DNA of 64,000 bases from Aquimonas sp964586455 (GTDB lineage Bacteria; Pseudomonadota; Gammaproteobacteria; Xanthomonadales; Xanthomonadaceae). The notes beneath the pieces were generated by a model that saw only the letters and a program-made list of their open reading frames with translations, ran no database searches and was not told the origin of the DNA. The stretch lies in contig CAZPHV010000010.1 of NCBI GenBank assembly GCA_964586455.1, positions 1 through 64,000 on the forward strand, written 5' to 3'. Every line of letters starts with the position of its first letter. Within the stretch, counting starts at the first letter, position 1. Below are positions 25,999 through 34,570 of the stretch, in pieces. The translations under genes and the position numbers were made by a program.

Positions 25999-26158
25999 CA
26001 GCCTGTCGGACTCAGGATGGCCGGGCTGCAAATCCGCCTGTGCGATCCCTTTTTCCGCCGATTCTTGGCCGAGAGCCCACTCGGCCTGCGAATCGTCGAA
26101 GAATTGTCCTCGCACAGTCGAGCTTTCGCCTCGACCCCAAAGCCAGACAGGCTGCTGG
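25995..26158 (+). repeat. 165-bp inverted-end element, copy B
   Basis: The 164-bp copy runs from CTAGCAGCCTGTCGG to CCAGACAGGCTGCTGG, in the same orientation as copy A. The internal GGCCGAGagcccaCTCGGCC stem is intact. The left CTAG contains the TAG stop of the DUF1631 gene; the right end has lost the A of CTAG. Confidence 0.9.
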
Positions 26159-26477
26159 AAGCGCCTGAAACGAGGGCGCGGGGCCGGCCCCGCGTACCTG
26201 CAGCCGAGTCACTTTGACGCGAGCGCGAGATCCGGGAGACTCAGCTCGCAACCAGCGGGCGGATACCCGCAATCGCCCTGAGCTTCGAGTGCCGACGCGT
26301 TTGCTCGGCGCCGCAACGGCAGCAGTGCGAGCCGGTCCGTTCTGGCGCCACATTCCGTCTGACTCTACAACAACCGATCCGCATAAGTATCGTCCGCATT
26401 GTCCAGCGGTGTCATGCGCGCACCCTACGACTTTCGGCTAGCATCCCCCGGGGCTTACAGAACGGGGAGGGATGCAC
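26159..26477. other. Leader and promoter region of the pnt operon
   Basis: This 319-bp gap holds a GC-rich palindrome GCGGGGCCGGCCCCGC near 26176-26192 just after repeat copy B, and otherwise only the expected promoter and leader of pntAA. No small gene is evident. Confidence 0.5.
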
Positions 26478-27614
26478 ATGGCGGGTACCGTCAGTGCCGT
26501 CGTCGAGCGCGTACCGGGTGAACGCCGGGTTGCGCTGACGCCGGAGATCGCGAAAAAGCTGCGCGCCGCAGGCGTGACGGTGGTCATGCAGACAGGGGCC
26601 GGCGCATCCGCGGCGTTTCCCGATCAGTCCTATGTCGACGTGGAGTTCGTCGACAGCGCGGCTGAGGCTCTTGCCCGCGCCGACGTGCTGCTGAAGGTGC
26701 AGCCGCCCGAGGCCGATGAGATCACCGCGCTGAAGGAGGGCGCGATCGTGATCGGCTACCTGCAGCCACATGCGGATGATGAGCGCGTGCGTGCGCTGCG
26801 AGACCGTAAGCTCACCAGCTTCGCGATGGAGCTGCTGCCGCGTACCACCCGCGCCCAGGCCATGGACGTGCTCAGCTCGCAGGCCGGCATGGCCGGCTAC
26901 AAGGCGGTGCTGATCGCAGCCCAGGTGAGCGGCAAATTTTTCCCGATGTTGACCACCGCTGCCGGCACCATCCGCCCGAGCAAGGTGCTGATCGTCGGCG
27001 CAGGCGTCGCCGGTTTGCAGGCGATCGCGACCGCGCGTCGTCTCGGCGCCCAGGTCGAGGGCTTCGATGTGCGTCCTGAGACGCGCGAGCAGATCGAATC
27101 GCTGGGAGCGAAGTTTCTTGATCTCGGCGTCAGCGCTGCCGGCGCGGGTGGTTATGCGCGTGAACTGACGGCAGAAGAGCGTGCCGAGCAGCAGCGCAAG
27201 CTGGCGGACCATCTGAAAGGCATCGATGTGGTGGTGACTACGGCCGCTGTGCCCGGTCGCCCGGCGCCGAAGATCATCACCGCCGCCATGGTCGAGGGCA
27301 TGAAGGCGGGCAGCGTCATCGTTGATCTTGCTGCCGAGACTGGCGGCAACTGCGAGCTGACCCGAGCGGGCGAAACCGTGCGCACCGCCAACGGCGTCGA
27401 TGTGGTCGGTCCGACCCATCTGTCTTCGATGGGCTGCATCCACTCCAGTGAGATGTATGCGCGCAACCTTTACAACTTCCTGGTGCTGTCGATCAAGGAC
27501 GGCGCGATCAGCGCTGATTGGAACGACGAACTGGTCGCGCAGACCTGTCTGACCCATGCTGGCGAGATCAAGCACGGGCCCACCAAGCAGCGGATCGAAG
27601 GAGGAGCGGCCTGA
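26478..27614 (+). CDS. pntAA: Proton-translocating NAD(P) transhydrogenase, alpha-1 subunit (NAD domain)
   Basis: The 378-residue soluble domain I binds NAD(H) in the three-polypeptide transhydrogenase that couples hydride transfer from NADH to NADP+ with proton entry. The alanine-dehydrogenase/PNT signatures are VPGERRVALTPE (about 8-19) and VLIVGAGVAGLQAIATA (about 172-188), with GTIRPSKV just before. I chose ATG at 26478 because the GGGAGG box is 8 bp upstream; the ATG at 26472 is too close to it. It overlaps pntAB by one base. The split alpha chain is the Rhodospirillum-type arrangement, as opposed to the fused E. coli PntA. Confidence 0.95.
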   Translation: MAGTVSAVVERVPGERRVALTPEIAKKLRAAGVTVVMQTGAGASAAFPDQSYVDVEFVDSAAEALARADVLLKVQPPEADEITALKEGAIVIGYLQPHADDERVRALRDRKLTSFAMELLPRTTRAQAMDVLSSQAGMAGYKAVLIAAQVSGKFFPMLTTAAGTIRPSKVLIVGAGVAGLQAIATARRLGAQVEGFDVRPETREQIESLGAKFLDLGVSAAGAGGYARELTAEERAEQQRKLADHLKGIDVVVTTAAVPGRPAPKIITAAMVEGMKAGSVIVDLAAETGGNCELTRAGETVRTANGVDVVGPTHLSSMGCIHSSEMYARNLYNFLVLSIKDGAISADWNDELVAQTCLTHAGEIKHGPTKQRIEGGAA

Positions 27615-27904
27615 TGGACGGCTTTGTTGCGCTGTATATCTTCATGCTGGCCGCGATCTGCGGCCACGTCATCATTTCGCGGGTGCCGGTGATTCTGCAC
27701 ACGCCGTTGATGTCAGGTTCGAACTTCGTGCATGGCATCGTGGTGGTGGGCGCGATGATCTCGCTGGCCCATGCCGACACCACGCTGGAGCGCACGATTG
27801 GTTTCCTCGCTGTGCTGCTCGGCGCGGGAAATGCAGTGGGTGGCTACGTCGTCACCGAGCGCATGCTGGAGATGTTCAAGTCCAGCAAGAAGAAGGAGGG
27901 CTGA
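27614..27904 (+). CDS. pntAB: NAD(P) transhydrogenase, alpha-2 subunit (membrane domain)
   Basis: The 96-residue integral membrane protein has three hydrophobic segments (about 3-22, 37-55 and 60-80) and a lysine-rich tail (SSKKKEG). It supplies part of the proton channel of transhydrogenase domain II. The ATG overlaps the pntAA TGA (TGATG) and an AAGGAGGAG box lies in the end of pntAA. Length equals other split alpha-2 subunits. Confidence 0.95.
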   Translation: MDGFVALYIFMLAAICGHVIISRVPVILHTPLMSGSNFVHGIVVVGAMISLAHADTTLERTIGFLAVLLGAGNAVGGYVVTERMLEMFKSSKKKEG

Positions 27905-27907
27905 TCC

Positions 27908-29362
27908 GTGAGCCTTTCCGATCTGCTCGACCTGCTGGCCAAGTCCAGCTACTTCGCCGCCGCGCTGCTGTTCATCATCGGACTGATGCAGATGGGCTCG
28001 CCGGTGACCGCCAAGCGCGGCATCAAGTGGGCCGGTTTCGGCATGGTGATCGCCACCGTCGTCACCTTCTTTGCGCCCAGCACCTGGGGCAGCCACGGCA
28101 TCGATCCGCTCAACCTCGGCCTCATGGTTGTGGCGATCGTGCTGTCCTTCGTGTTCTGGGTCTGGGGCAAGCGCGTACCGATCACCGACATGCCGCAGAT
28201 GGTCGCCATTTTCAACGGCATGGGCGGCGGCTCGGCGGCGGCGATCGGTGCCTACGCGCTGATCAACTCCGCGGCCCACACGGGTGCCTGCACGCCGCTC
28301 GACATGGCCGACCACGCCTGCATGGACACCACCAAGCTGGTGCTGGCGATACTCGGCTCGCTGATCGGCGCGGTGTCGTTCTCGGGTTCGGTCATCGCCT
28401 GGGCCAAGCTGGATGGGCGACTCGACAAGCGTTTCAGCTTCAGCGGTCAGCAGTTCGTCAACCTGCTGGTGTTCGTGGCCTGCCTCGGCCTTGGTGCCTG
28501 GCTGGTATTCGAGCTTGACGTACGGGTGATCCTTGCCTTCTTCGCGCTGGCCTTGGTGTTCGGCGTACTGATGACCCTGCCGATCGGCGGCGCCGACATG
28601 CCGGTGGTGATCTCGCTGTACAACGCGTTCACCGGTCTGGCTGTGGCCTTCAAGGGCTATGTGCTGCAGAGCGAGTCCTTGATCATCGCGGGTACCGTGG
28701 TCGGCGCGGCCGGCATGCTGCTGACCCAGCTGATGGCCAAGGCGATGAATCGGCCGATCAGCAATGTGCTGTTCTCAAGTTTCGGCGGAAGTTCGGGCGA
28801 GGCGCAGGAAATCACCGGCGCACAGAAGCCGATCGATGCCTCCGACGTGGCCGCGATGATGGCCTACGCCGAGCGCGTGGTGATCGTGCCGGGCTACGGA
28901 CTCGCGGTGGCGCAGGCCCAGCACAAGGTCTGGGAGCTGACCCAGCAGCTGATCAAGCGCGACGTCAAGGTCAAGTTTGCGATCCACCCGGTCGCCGGTC
29001 GCATGCCGGGGCATATGAACGTGCTGCTGGCCGAAGCCGGCGTGCCCTACGACCTGATCGTCGATATGGACGACATCAACCCGGAGTTCGCGATCACCGA
29101 CGTTTCGCTGGTGATCGGCGCCAACGACGTGGTCAACCCGGTCGCCAAAACCGACCCGGCCAGTCCGATCTACGGCATGCCGATTCTTGATGTAGTGAAT
29201 TCGAAGAACACCGTCGTCATCAAGCGCGGCAAGGGCACGGGCTTCGCCGGTATCGAGAACGCCCTGTTTTACGCCGACAACACCCGCATGCTGTTCGGTG
29301 ACGGCGCCAGCATGGTCAGCCAACTGGTGGCCGAGTTGAAGGCGCTGGATGGGGGGCATTGA
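27908..29362 (+). CDS. pntB: NAD(P) transhydrogenase, beta subunit
   Basis: The 484-residue protein has an N-terminal membrane half with about nine segments and a C-terminal NADP(H)-binding domain III that starts after about residue 290. Domain III marks are VVIVPGYGLAVAQAQHKV (NADP-binding loop) and AGRMPGHMNVLLAEA. GTG start at 27908 is preceded by AAGGAGGG, and the gene begins 3 bp after pntAB. A strong intrinsic terminator at 29458-29492 closes the operon. Degenerate 7-bp repeats (29367-29394) follow the stop directly. Confidence 0.96.
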   Translation: MSLSDLLDLLAKSSYFAAALLFIIGLMQMGSPVTAKRGIKWAGFGMVIATVVTFFAPSTWGSHGIDPLNLGLMVVAIVLSFVFWVWGKRVPITDMPQMVAIFNGMGGGSAAAIGAYALINSAAHTGACTPLDMADHACMDTTKLVLAILGSLIGAVSFSGSVIAWAKLDGRLDKRFSFSGQQFVNLLVFVACLGLGAWLVFELDVRVILAFFALALVFGVLMTLPIGGADMPVVISLYNAFTGLAVAFKGYVLQSESLIIAGTVVGAAGMLLTQLMAKAMNRPISNVLFSSFGGSSGEAQEITGAQKPIDASDVAAMMAYAERVVIVPGYGLAVAQAQHKVWELTQQLIKRDVKVKFAIHPVAGRMPGHMNVLLAEAGVPYDLIVDMDDINPEFAITDVSLVIGANDVVNPVAKTDPASPIYGMPILDVVNSKNTVVIKRGKGTGFAGIENALFYADNTRMLFGDGASMVSQLVAELKALDGGH

Positions 29363-29366
29363 ACGG

Positions 29367-29394
29367 TCGGGATTGGAGGTTCGGGGTTCGGGAC
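29367..29394. repeat. Degenerate 7-bp repeats behind pntB
   Basis: Four consecutive heptamers, TCGGGAT, TGGAGGT, TCGGGGT and TCGGGAC, begin 5 bp after the pntB stop. They resemble the GGGATTC/GGGATTG units of the elements at 19526 and 62340 but have drifted. No inverted partner is visible before the terminator. Confidence 0.6.
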
Positions 29395-29457
29395 TCGTCT
29401 TGGCCAATGCTCGACCGCTGATTCCGCTTCCACCCGGTTTTGCTTCTGCTTGAACGA

Positions 29458-29492
29458 GAAACGCCCCGGTTCTTGCCGGGGCGTTTCTTTTT
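29458..29492 (+). terminator. Rho-independent terminator of the pnt operon
   Basis: A perfect 12-bp stem GAAACGCCCCGG / CCGGGGCGTTTC with a TTCTTG loop is followed by a T5 tract. The stem's own A3/T3 ends would let it work for the opposite strand as well, serving the convergent TPR gene. Confidence 0.95.
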
Positions 29493-29526
29493 GTGGACCC
29501 TTCTGCCCAGCCTGAGCCGTTCAATC

Positions 29527-30174
29527 TCAGGGGGCGCGCTCAACCTCAAGCGTGGCCGCGTGTCGCTTGCGGGCATGCCACGCATGGAACAGCCGATCAA
29601 GCGCGGCGGTCTCCTTGGGCTGCCAGAAATGCGTGGCCTGAGCGACGCCCTCGGCATGTGCCCAGCGTGGCTGCGAGCGCGCCGCGGTCTCGTACCACTC
29701 GATCGCGAGCTCGCGCTGGCCGTCAAGTTCGGCCAGCACCGCCATCGAGTAAGGCAGCCAGAAGGGACGTCCGCTGTGCAGCTGCGCCGATTTCTGCCAT
29801 GCGTTCGCGGCCGAGGCGTAATCGCCCAGATTCAGGTATGTCCAGCCAGAGCTCCACAGAACATGACGCAACAGGTTGCCGCGTTCGCCTGCGTACTCGC
29901 GCGCCAGCGCCAGCGTGGCGCGGGCTTCAGCTTCTTCACCGCGAAGCGCGTAGGCATAGCCCAGTGCAGCGAGTCCATCAGCACCAGCTTGACCTCGCAT
30001 CGCGATACGGCGCAGTGCATCGAAGCGCCTGTCGTCTTCCAACTGGGCAACACGCACGCGCGCCTGAGCGTCGGAGTCGGCATAGGCAGAGGCATCGGGA
30101 CGCGGCAGCTCGGCGGCCACGGTGGTTTGCAGGGTAAGCACAAAGGCAAGAGTGATGCAGGCGAGCATGCGCAT
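29527..30174 (-). CDS. Exported TPR-repeat protein
   Basis: The 215-residue protein has a signal peptide (about 1-20, hydrophobic core FVLTLQTTVAA) and helical tetratricopeptide repeats: ADGLAALGYAYALRGEEAEA (about 66-85), SGWTYLNLGDYASAANAW (about 108-125) and AVLAELDGQRELAIEWYETA. TPR domains bind partner proteins, here in the periplasm. It is convergent with the pnt operon and shares its terminator. The partner is unknown. Confidence 0.75.
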   Translation of the reverse strand: MRMLACITLAFVLTLQTTVAAELPRPDASAYADSDAQARVRVAQLEDDRRFDALRRIAMRGQAGADGLAALGYAYALRGEEAEARATLALAREYAGERGNLLRHVLWSSGWTYLNLGDYASAANAWQKSAQLHSGRPFWLPYSMAVLAELDGQRELAIEWYETAARSQPRWAHAEGVAQATHFWQPKETAALDRLFHAWHARKRHAATLEVERAP

Positions 30175-30308
30175 GGCGGATCTCCAGCAAGACGCAGATG
30201 GGAATGCAGTGCAACGATACCGCAGGGCGCCGGTGCCTTCAGGTCAGGCCGATTGCAAGTGAGGTGCTGCGTCACGACGCGCTGGATGCACAGGCGTGAC
30301 GCTCAAGG

Positions 30309-30866
30309 CTACGCCGTAAAAACCGGCAGCCGTTCGCTCGGCATGTCTGCCAACAGCGGCGCGCGCTGATCCTTGTCCGACAGTTCGGGTGCGGCCAGCG
30401 GCCAGTCGATCGCCAGCTGCGGGTCATCCCAGCGGATCGAGGCATCGGCTGCGCGGTCGTAGTGAGCAGTGCAGAGGTAGCTGAACACCGCGCGCTCGCT
30501 GGTCACGGCAAAGCCGTGCGCGAAGCCCGGCGGAATCCAGAAGTGCCTGCGATTTTCGGCGTTCAGCACGACTGCGGCCCAGCGGCCGAAATGCGGCGAG
30601 CCGCGGCGGATATCGACGGCGACATCGTAGACCTCGCCCTCGAGCACGCTGACCAATTTTCCCTGCGCGTTCGGCCACTGGTAGTGCAGGCCGCGCAGTA
30701 CGCCGCGCGCCGAGATTGAAACGTTGTGCTGCACCACCTCGAAGTCGAGGCCTGCCTCGGCGAAGCGCTGCCGATTCCAGCTTTCGTAGAACATGCCTCG
30801 CGAGTCGCCGAACACTGCCGGCTCGATGAGCTTGCAGTCCGGAAGGGGGGTCTCGATCACTCTCAC
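30309..30866 (-). CDS. rmlC: dTDP-4-dehydrorhamnose 3,5-epimerase
   Basis: The 185-residue cupin epimerase performs the third step in dTDP-L-rhamnose synthesis. Family motifs are the N-terminal block FGDSRGMFYESW, VSISARGVLRGLHYQ (catalytic His in GLHYQ), and FWIPPGFAHGFAV. I chose GTG at 30866: it overlaps the rmlA stop (GTGA) and gives exactly the family length; an upstream ATG at 30965 would overlap rmlA by 100 bp and add unrelated sequence. Sugar nucleotide product goes to O-antigen or other rhamnose glycans. Confidence 0.95.
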   Translation of the reverse strand: MRVIETPLPDCKLIEPAVFGDSRGMFYESWNRQRFAEAGLDFEVVQHNVSISARGVLRGLHYQWPNAQGKLVSVLEGEVYDVAVDIRRGSPHFGRWAAVVLNAENRRHFWIPPGFAHGFAVTSERAVFSYLCTAHYDRAADASIRWDDPQLAIDWPLAAPELSDKDQRAPLLADMPSERLPVFTA

Positions 30867-31741
30867 TGCGCCAGCCCCAGCTTGAGCAGGCTCATCAGAT
30901 ACTGGCCGTAGCCATTCTTGAGCAGGGGCCGAGCCAGGGCTTCGAGCTCGGCAGCGCTGATCCACCCGTTCATGTAGGCGATCTCTTCAGGACAGCACAC
31001 GCGCAGGCCTTGCCGCTGCTCGATGGTTTCGATGAAGTTGCCGGCCTGCAGCAGGGATTCATGTGTGCCGGTGTCGAGCCAGGCATAGCCGCGGCCCAGC
31101 TTTTCGAGCTTCAGGCTGCCGTCTTCGAGGTAGCGCCGGTTGAGGTCGGTGATCTCCAGCTCGCCGCGCGCGGAGGGCTTGAGTTCAGCGGCGAATTCGG
31201 GTGCGCGGCCGTCGTAGAAGTAGAGGCCGGTGACCGCGTAGTTCGATTTCGGCGTCTTCGGCTTTTCTTCAAGCCCGATCACGGTGCCGTTGGTATCGAA
31301 CTCGGCGACACCGTAGCGCTCCGGGTCACGCACCCAATAGCCGAAGACCACTGCGCCGCTCTCCAGCGTGGACGCGCGGCGCAGCTGGTCGGAGAAACCA
31401 TGGCCGTAGAAGATGTTGTCACCCAGAACAAGACAGCTGGGCTGGCCGGCGACGAACTCACGGCCGATCAGGTAGGCCTGGGCGAGCCCATCGGGGCTCG
31501 GCTGCACGGCGTAGTCGATGCGCATGCCCCACTGGCTGCCGTCGCCGAGCAGCTGCTTGAACAGGGCCTGCTCGTGCGGTGTGTTGATCACCAGCACTTC
31601 GCGGATACCCGCCAGCATCAGCGTGCTGAGTGGGTAGTAGATCATCGGCTTGTCGTACACCGGCAGCAGCTGCTTGCTGATCGCCTGAGTGATCGGATAC
31701 AGCCGGGTGCCGGAGCCGCCGGCGAGGATGATGCCTTTCAT
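30863..31741 (-). CDS. rmlA: Glucose-1-phosphate thymidylyltransferase
   Basis: The 292-residue protein joins dTTP and glucose-1-phosphate to dTDP-glucose, the first step of rhamnose synthesis. The nucleotide-binding N-terminus GIILAGGSGTRLYPIT (about 3-18), then LPVYDKPMIYYPLSTLMLAG and LVLGDNIFYGHG, are all present and full length. It overlaps rmlC by 4 bp and lies 130 bp after rmlB on the same strand, giving the order rmlB-rmlA-rmlC. Confidence 0.97.
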   Translation of the reverse strand: MKGIILAGGSGTRLYPITQAISKQLLPVYDKPMIYYPLSTLMLAGIREVLVINTPHEQALFKQLLGDGSQWGMRIDYAVQPSPDGLAQAYLIGREFVAGQPSCLVLGDNIFYGHGFSDQLRRASTLESGAVVFGYWVRDPERYGVAEFDTNGTVIGLEEKPKTPKSNYAVTGLYFYDGRAPEFAAELKPSARGELEITDLNRRYLEDGSLKLEKLGRGYAWLDTGTHESLLQAGNFIETIEQRQGLRVCCPEEIAYMNGWISAAELEALARPLLKNGYGQYLMSLLKLGLAQ

Positions 31742-31871
31742 GGGTGTGTTCCGAAGTTCTCAGTCGTCAGCGGTTGCCGTCCATGGCGCAAGCCTGCCGC
31801 TATGGCGGAACCCCGCCCAGCCATCCTTGGCTGGGCGCTCGGCGCCGCAGCGGACACCCACCGGGTGTCCG

Positions 31872-32933
31872 CTAGCACACGTCACCTCGCCCAATGCGCT
31901 CAAGCCGATAGCTGCCGTCCAGCACGCGCTGCACCCAGTCCTGGTGCTGCAGGTACCAGTCGACCGTTTCCTCGATGCCCTGCTCGAAGCTGCGCGAAGG
32001 TGCCCAGCCCAGCTCGGACTGCAGCTTGCTGGCGTCGATGGCGTAGCGGCGGTCATGGCCCGGGCGGTCTTTGACGAAGGCGATCTGCGATTCGCGCGGC
32101 GCTCCGTCCGCGCGCGGGCGACGCGCGTCCAGCAGGCGACAGATCGTGTGGACCACTTCGATGTTCTGGCGCTCGGCGTCTCCGCCGACGTTGTAGACCT
32201 CACCGACACGGCCGGCTTCCAGCACGCGCGCGATCGCGCGGCAGTGGTCGCCGACATAGAGCCAGTCGCGCACGTTGCGGCCGTCGCCATAGACAGGCAG
32301 GGGTTCGCCGGCGACCGCGCGCTGGATGATCAGCGGGATCAACTTCTCGGGAAACTGGAACGGGCCGTAGTTGTTGCTGCAGTTGGTGGTCAGCACCGGC
32401 AGCCCGTAGGTATGGTGGTAGGCGCGCACCAGATGGTCAGACGCCGCCTTCGACGCGGAGTAGGGCGAGTTCGGCTGATACGGCGTGGTCTCGCTGAACT
32501 TGCCGGTCTCGCCCAGCGAGCCATAGACCTCGTCGGTGGAGACATGCAGAAAGCGGAAATCCACGCGCGCGGCCTCGTCGAGCTCGGCGTACCAGCCGCG
32601 CGCAGCTTCGAGCAGCTCGAAGGTGCCGACGATATTGGTCTGCACGAACGCGCCCGGCCCGTCGATGCTGCGGTCGACGTGGCTTTCGGCGGCGAAGTTG
32701 ACGATGGCATCGGGGCGGTGTTCGGCCAGAAGTCGGCGCACCAGCGCGCGGTCGGCGATGTCGCCCTGTACGAAGACGTGGTTCGGGTCGTCGTCGAGGC
32801 CGACCAGGGTGTCGCGGTTGCCGGCATAAGTCAGCGCATCGAGGTTGATGACGCGATGGCCGGCCGCGACCTGCTGCAGGACGAAATTGCCGCCGATGAA
32901 GCCGGCGCCGCCGGTGACAAGAAGTGTGCTCAT
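31872..32933 (-). CDS. rmlB: dTDP-glucose 4,6-dehydratase
   Basis: The 353-residue short-chain dehydrogenase-fold enzyme converts dTDP-glucose to dTDP-4-keto-6-deoxyglucose with bound NAD. It has the Rossmann motif GGAGFIGGNF (8-17), FAAESHVDRSIDGP (about 81-94), the catalytic STDEVYGSLGE segment and the YSASKAASDH YxxxK pair (about 158-167). It begins the rml cluster. The final reductase gene rmlD is not in this window and must lie elsewhere if dTDP-L-rhamnose is the end product. Confidence 0.97.
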   Translation of the reverse strand: MSTLLVTGGAGFIGGNFVLQQVAAGHRVINLDALTYAGNRDTLVGLDDDPNHVFVQGDIADRALVRRLLAEHRPDAIVNFAAESHVDRSIDGPGAFVQTNIVGTFELLEAARGWYAELDEAARVDFRFLHVSTDEVYGSLGETGKFSETTPYQPNSPYSASKAASDHLVRAYHHTYGLPVLTTNCSNNYGPFQFPEKLIPLIIQRAVAGEPLPVYGDGRNVRDWLYVGDHCRAIARVLEAGRVGEVYNVGGDAERQNIEVVHTICRLLDARRPRADGAPRESQIAFVKDRPGHDRRYAIDASKLQSELGWAPSRSFEQGIEETVDWYLQHQDWVQRVLDGSYRLERIGRGDVC

Positions 32934-33014
32934 GCGAATGACATGTCCATGGAAATCGGAGCGGCCTGTGACCGCGGGCCAGCGCGGAAGTTTAGCGTGG
33001 GCCAGGGCTCGGCC

Positions 33015-33461
33015 TCAGGCATACGGGTCGGCAATGCCGAGGCCTGCCAGCACCTCGCGTTCGATCGCCTCCATCGCCTCGGCCTCGGCCTCGTCCATGT
33101 GGTCATGGCCGAGCAGATGCAGCACTCCATGCACCACCATGTGCGCATAGTGATGCTTCAGCGGTTTGCCCTGTTCGGCCGCCTCACGCGCGATGACAGG
33201 AGCGCACAGCACCAGGTCGCCGAGGATCGGCAGGGGGACGCCCGGCGGCAGTTCCGCGGGAAAGCTGAGCACGTTGGTGGCGTAGTCCTTCTCGCGGTAG
33301 TCGCGGTTGAGCGCGCGGCCCTCCTCGGCGTCGACGATCCGGATCGACAGCTCGCCATCCTCGCGGCGGCCACTCAGCGCAGCCTCGGCGTAGGCCCGCA
33401 GGGTGCCCGCTGCGGGCAGGCCGGCACGTGGCAGGCCGTAACCGATGTCGATTCTGCTCAT
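33015..33461 (-). CDS. ybeY: Endoribonuclease YbeY (16S rRNA maturation)
   Basis: The 148-residue metalloenzyme helps in 16S rRNA 3'-end maturation and ribosome quality control. The zinc site HGVLHLLGHDH places ligands at His111, His115 and His121, and the conserved NVLSFP motif is at 63-68. It overlaps the phoH stop by 4 bp, the last gene in miaB-phoH-ybeY. The usual following genes corC and lnt are replaced here by the rml cluster. Confidence 0.96.
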   Translation of the reverse strand: MSRIDIGYGLPRAGLPAAGTLRAYAEAALSGRREDGELSIRIVDAEEGRALNRDYREKDYATNVLSFPAELPPGVPLPILGDLVLCAPVIAREAAEQGKPLKHHYAHMVVHGVLHLLGHDHMDEAEAEAMEAIEREVLAGLGIADPYA

Positions 33462-34570
33462 GGCTTCGCGGAGGCTTCGGGCAGCTCGCGGGGTGTGCCC
33501 GCGGCCGATGCATCGGCGCCACCAACAGGACGCCGCGCAGCTGCGTCAATCGTCTGCGCCTGTTGGGCTTCGAGCTTGTCGCGTTCGCGCTGTTCATCGC
33601 GGCGGTCATACGCTCGGACGATGCGCGCCACCAGCGGATGCCGCACCACGTCGCTGGCGGTGAAGAAGGTGAACGAAATCCCGGGCACGTCCTTCAGCAC
33701 TTCGAGCCCGTCGCGCAGGCCCGATTTCTGCCCGCGCTGCAGATCGATCTGGCTGAGATCCCCGGTGATCACCGCAGTGGCGCCGAAGCCGATGCGGGTC
33801 AGGAACATCTTCATCTGCTCGACCGTGGTGTTCTGGGCTTCATCCAGAATCACGAAGGCATCGTTGAGCGTGCGCCCGCGCATGTAGGCCAGCGGCGCGA
33901 TCTCGATGACGTTGCGCTCCAGCAGCTTGGCCACGCGTTCGGTGCCGAGCATCTCGTACAGCGCGTCATACAGCGGGCGCAGGTAGGGGTCGACCTTCTG
34001 GCTCAGGTCGCCCGGCAGGAAGCCGAGCTTCTCGCCGGCCTCGACGGCAGGGCGCACCAGCATCAAGCGCTGCACGCGGTTCTCGTTGAGCGCCTCCACC
34101 GCCATGGCCACGGCGAGGAAGGTCTTGCCGGTGCCGGCCGGGCCGATGCCGAAGTTGATGTCGTGGGTGGCGATGGCGTGCATGTAGCGCGCCTGGTTTG
34201 GTCCGCGGCCCTTGACCACGCCGCGCTTGACCTTGATCGCGACCTCCTGCGCGCCTTCGGCTGCGACAGCGGCTGTGCGTTCGACCAGGGCATCGACGCC
34301 GGAATCCTGCAGCCGCAGGTGCACCGAGCCGGCGTTCAGCACCTCGTGCTCGGTGTCAGCGTAGAGATCGCGCAGCAGCAGCTCGGCCTTGTCGGCCAGC
34401 GGTTCTTCTGCGATCACGCGGAATACGTTGCCGCGGTTGGCGATCTCCACGCCCAGACGCAGCTCGATTTGGCGCAGATGTTCATCCAGGGGGCCGCACA
34501 GGTTGGCGAGGCGCTCCAGGCTGTCCGGGTGCAGAACGAAGTCGCGCTGGATCAGGGTGGCTGTGCTCAC
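33458..34570 (-). CDS. PhoH-family ATPase YbeZ
   Basis: The 370-residue protein is the YbeZ/PhoH-like P-loop ATPase that works with YbeY. Walker A GPAGTGKT is at 143-150 and Walker B with FVILDEAQNTT near 240. The N-terminal part (about 15-90) is the PhoH-family RNA-binding-like region. The C-terminal 40 residues are low-complexity Ala/Gln/Pro-rich and variable. It overlaps miaB and ybeY by 4 bp each, so the three genes are translationally coupled. Confidence 0.95.
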   Translation of the reverse strand: MSTATLIQRDFVLHPDSLERLANLCGPLDEHLRQIELRLGVEIANRGNVFRVIAEEPLADKAELLLRDLYADTEHEVLNAGSVHLRLQDSGVDALVERTAAVAAEGAQEVAIKVKRGVVKGRGPNQARYMHAIATHDINFGIGPAGTGKTFLAVAMAVEALNENRVQRLMLVRPAVEAGEKLGFLPGDLSQKVDPYLRPLYDALYEMLGTERVAKLLERNVIEIAPLAYMRGRTLNDAFVILDEAQNTTVEQMKMFLTRIGFGATAVITGDLSQIDLQRGQKSGLRDGLEVLKDVPGISFTFFTASDVVRHPLVARIVRAYDRRDEQRERDKLEAQQAQTIDAAARRPVGGADASAAGTPRELPEASAKP

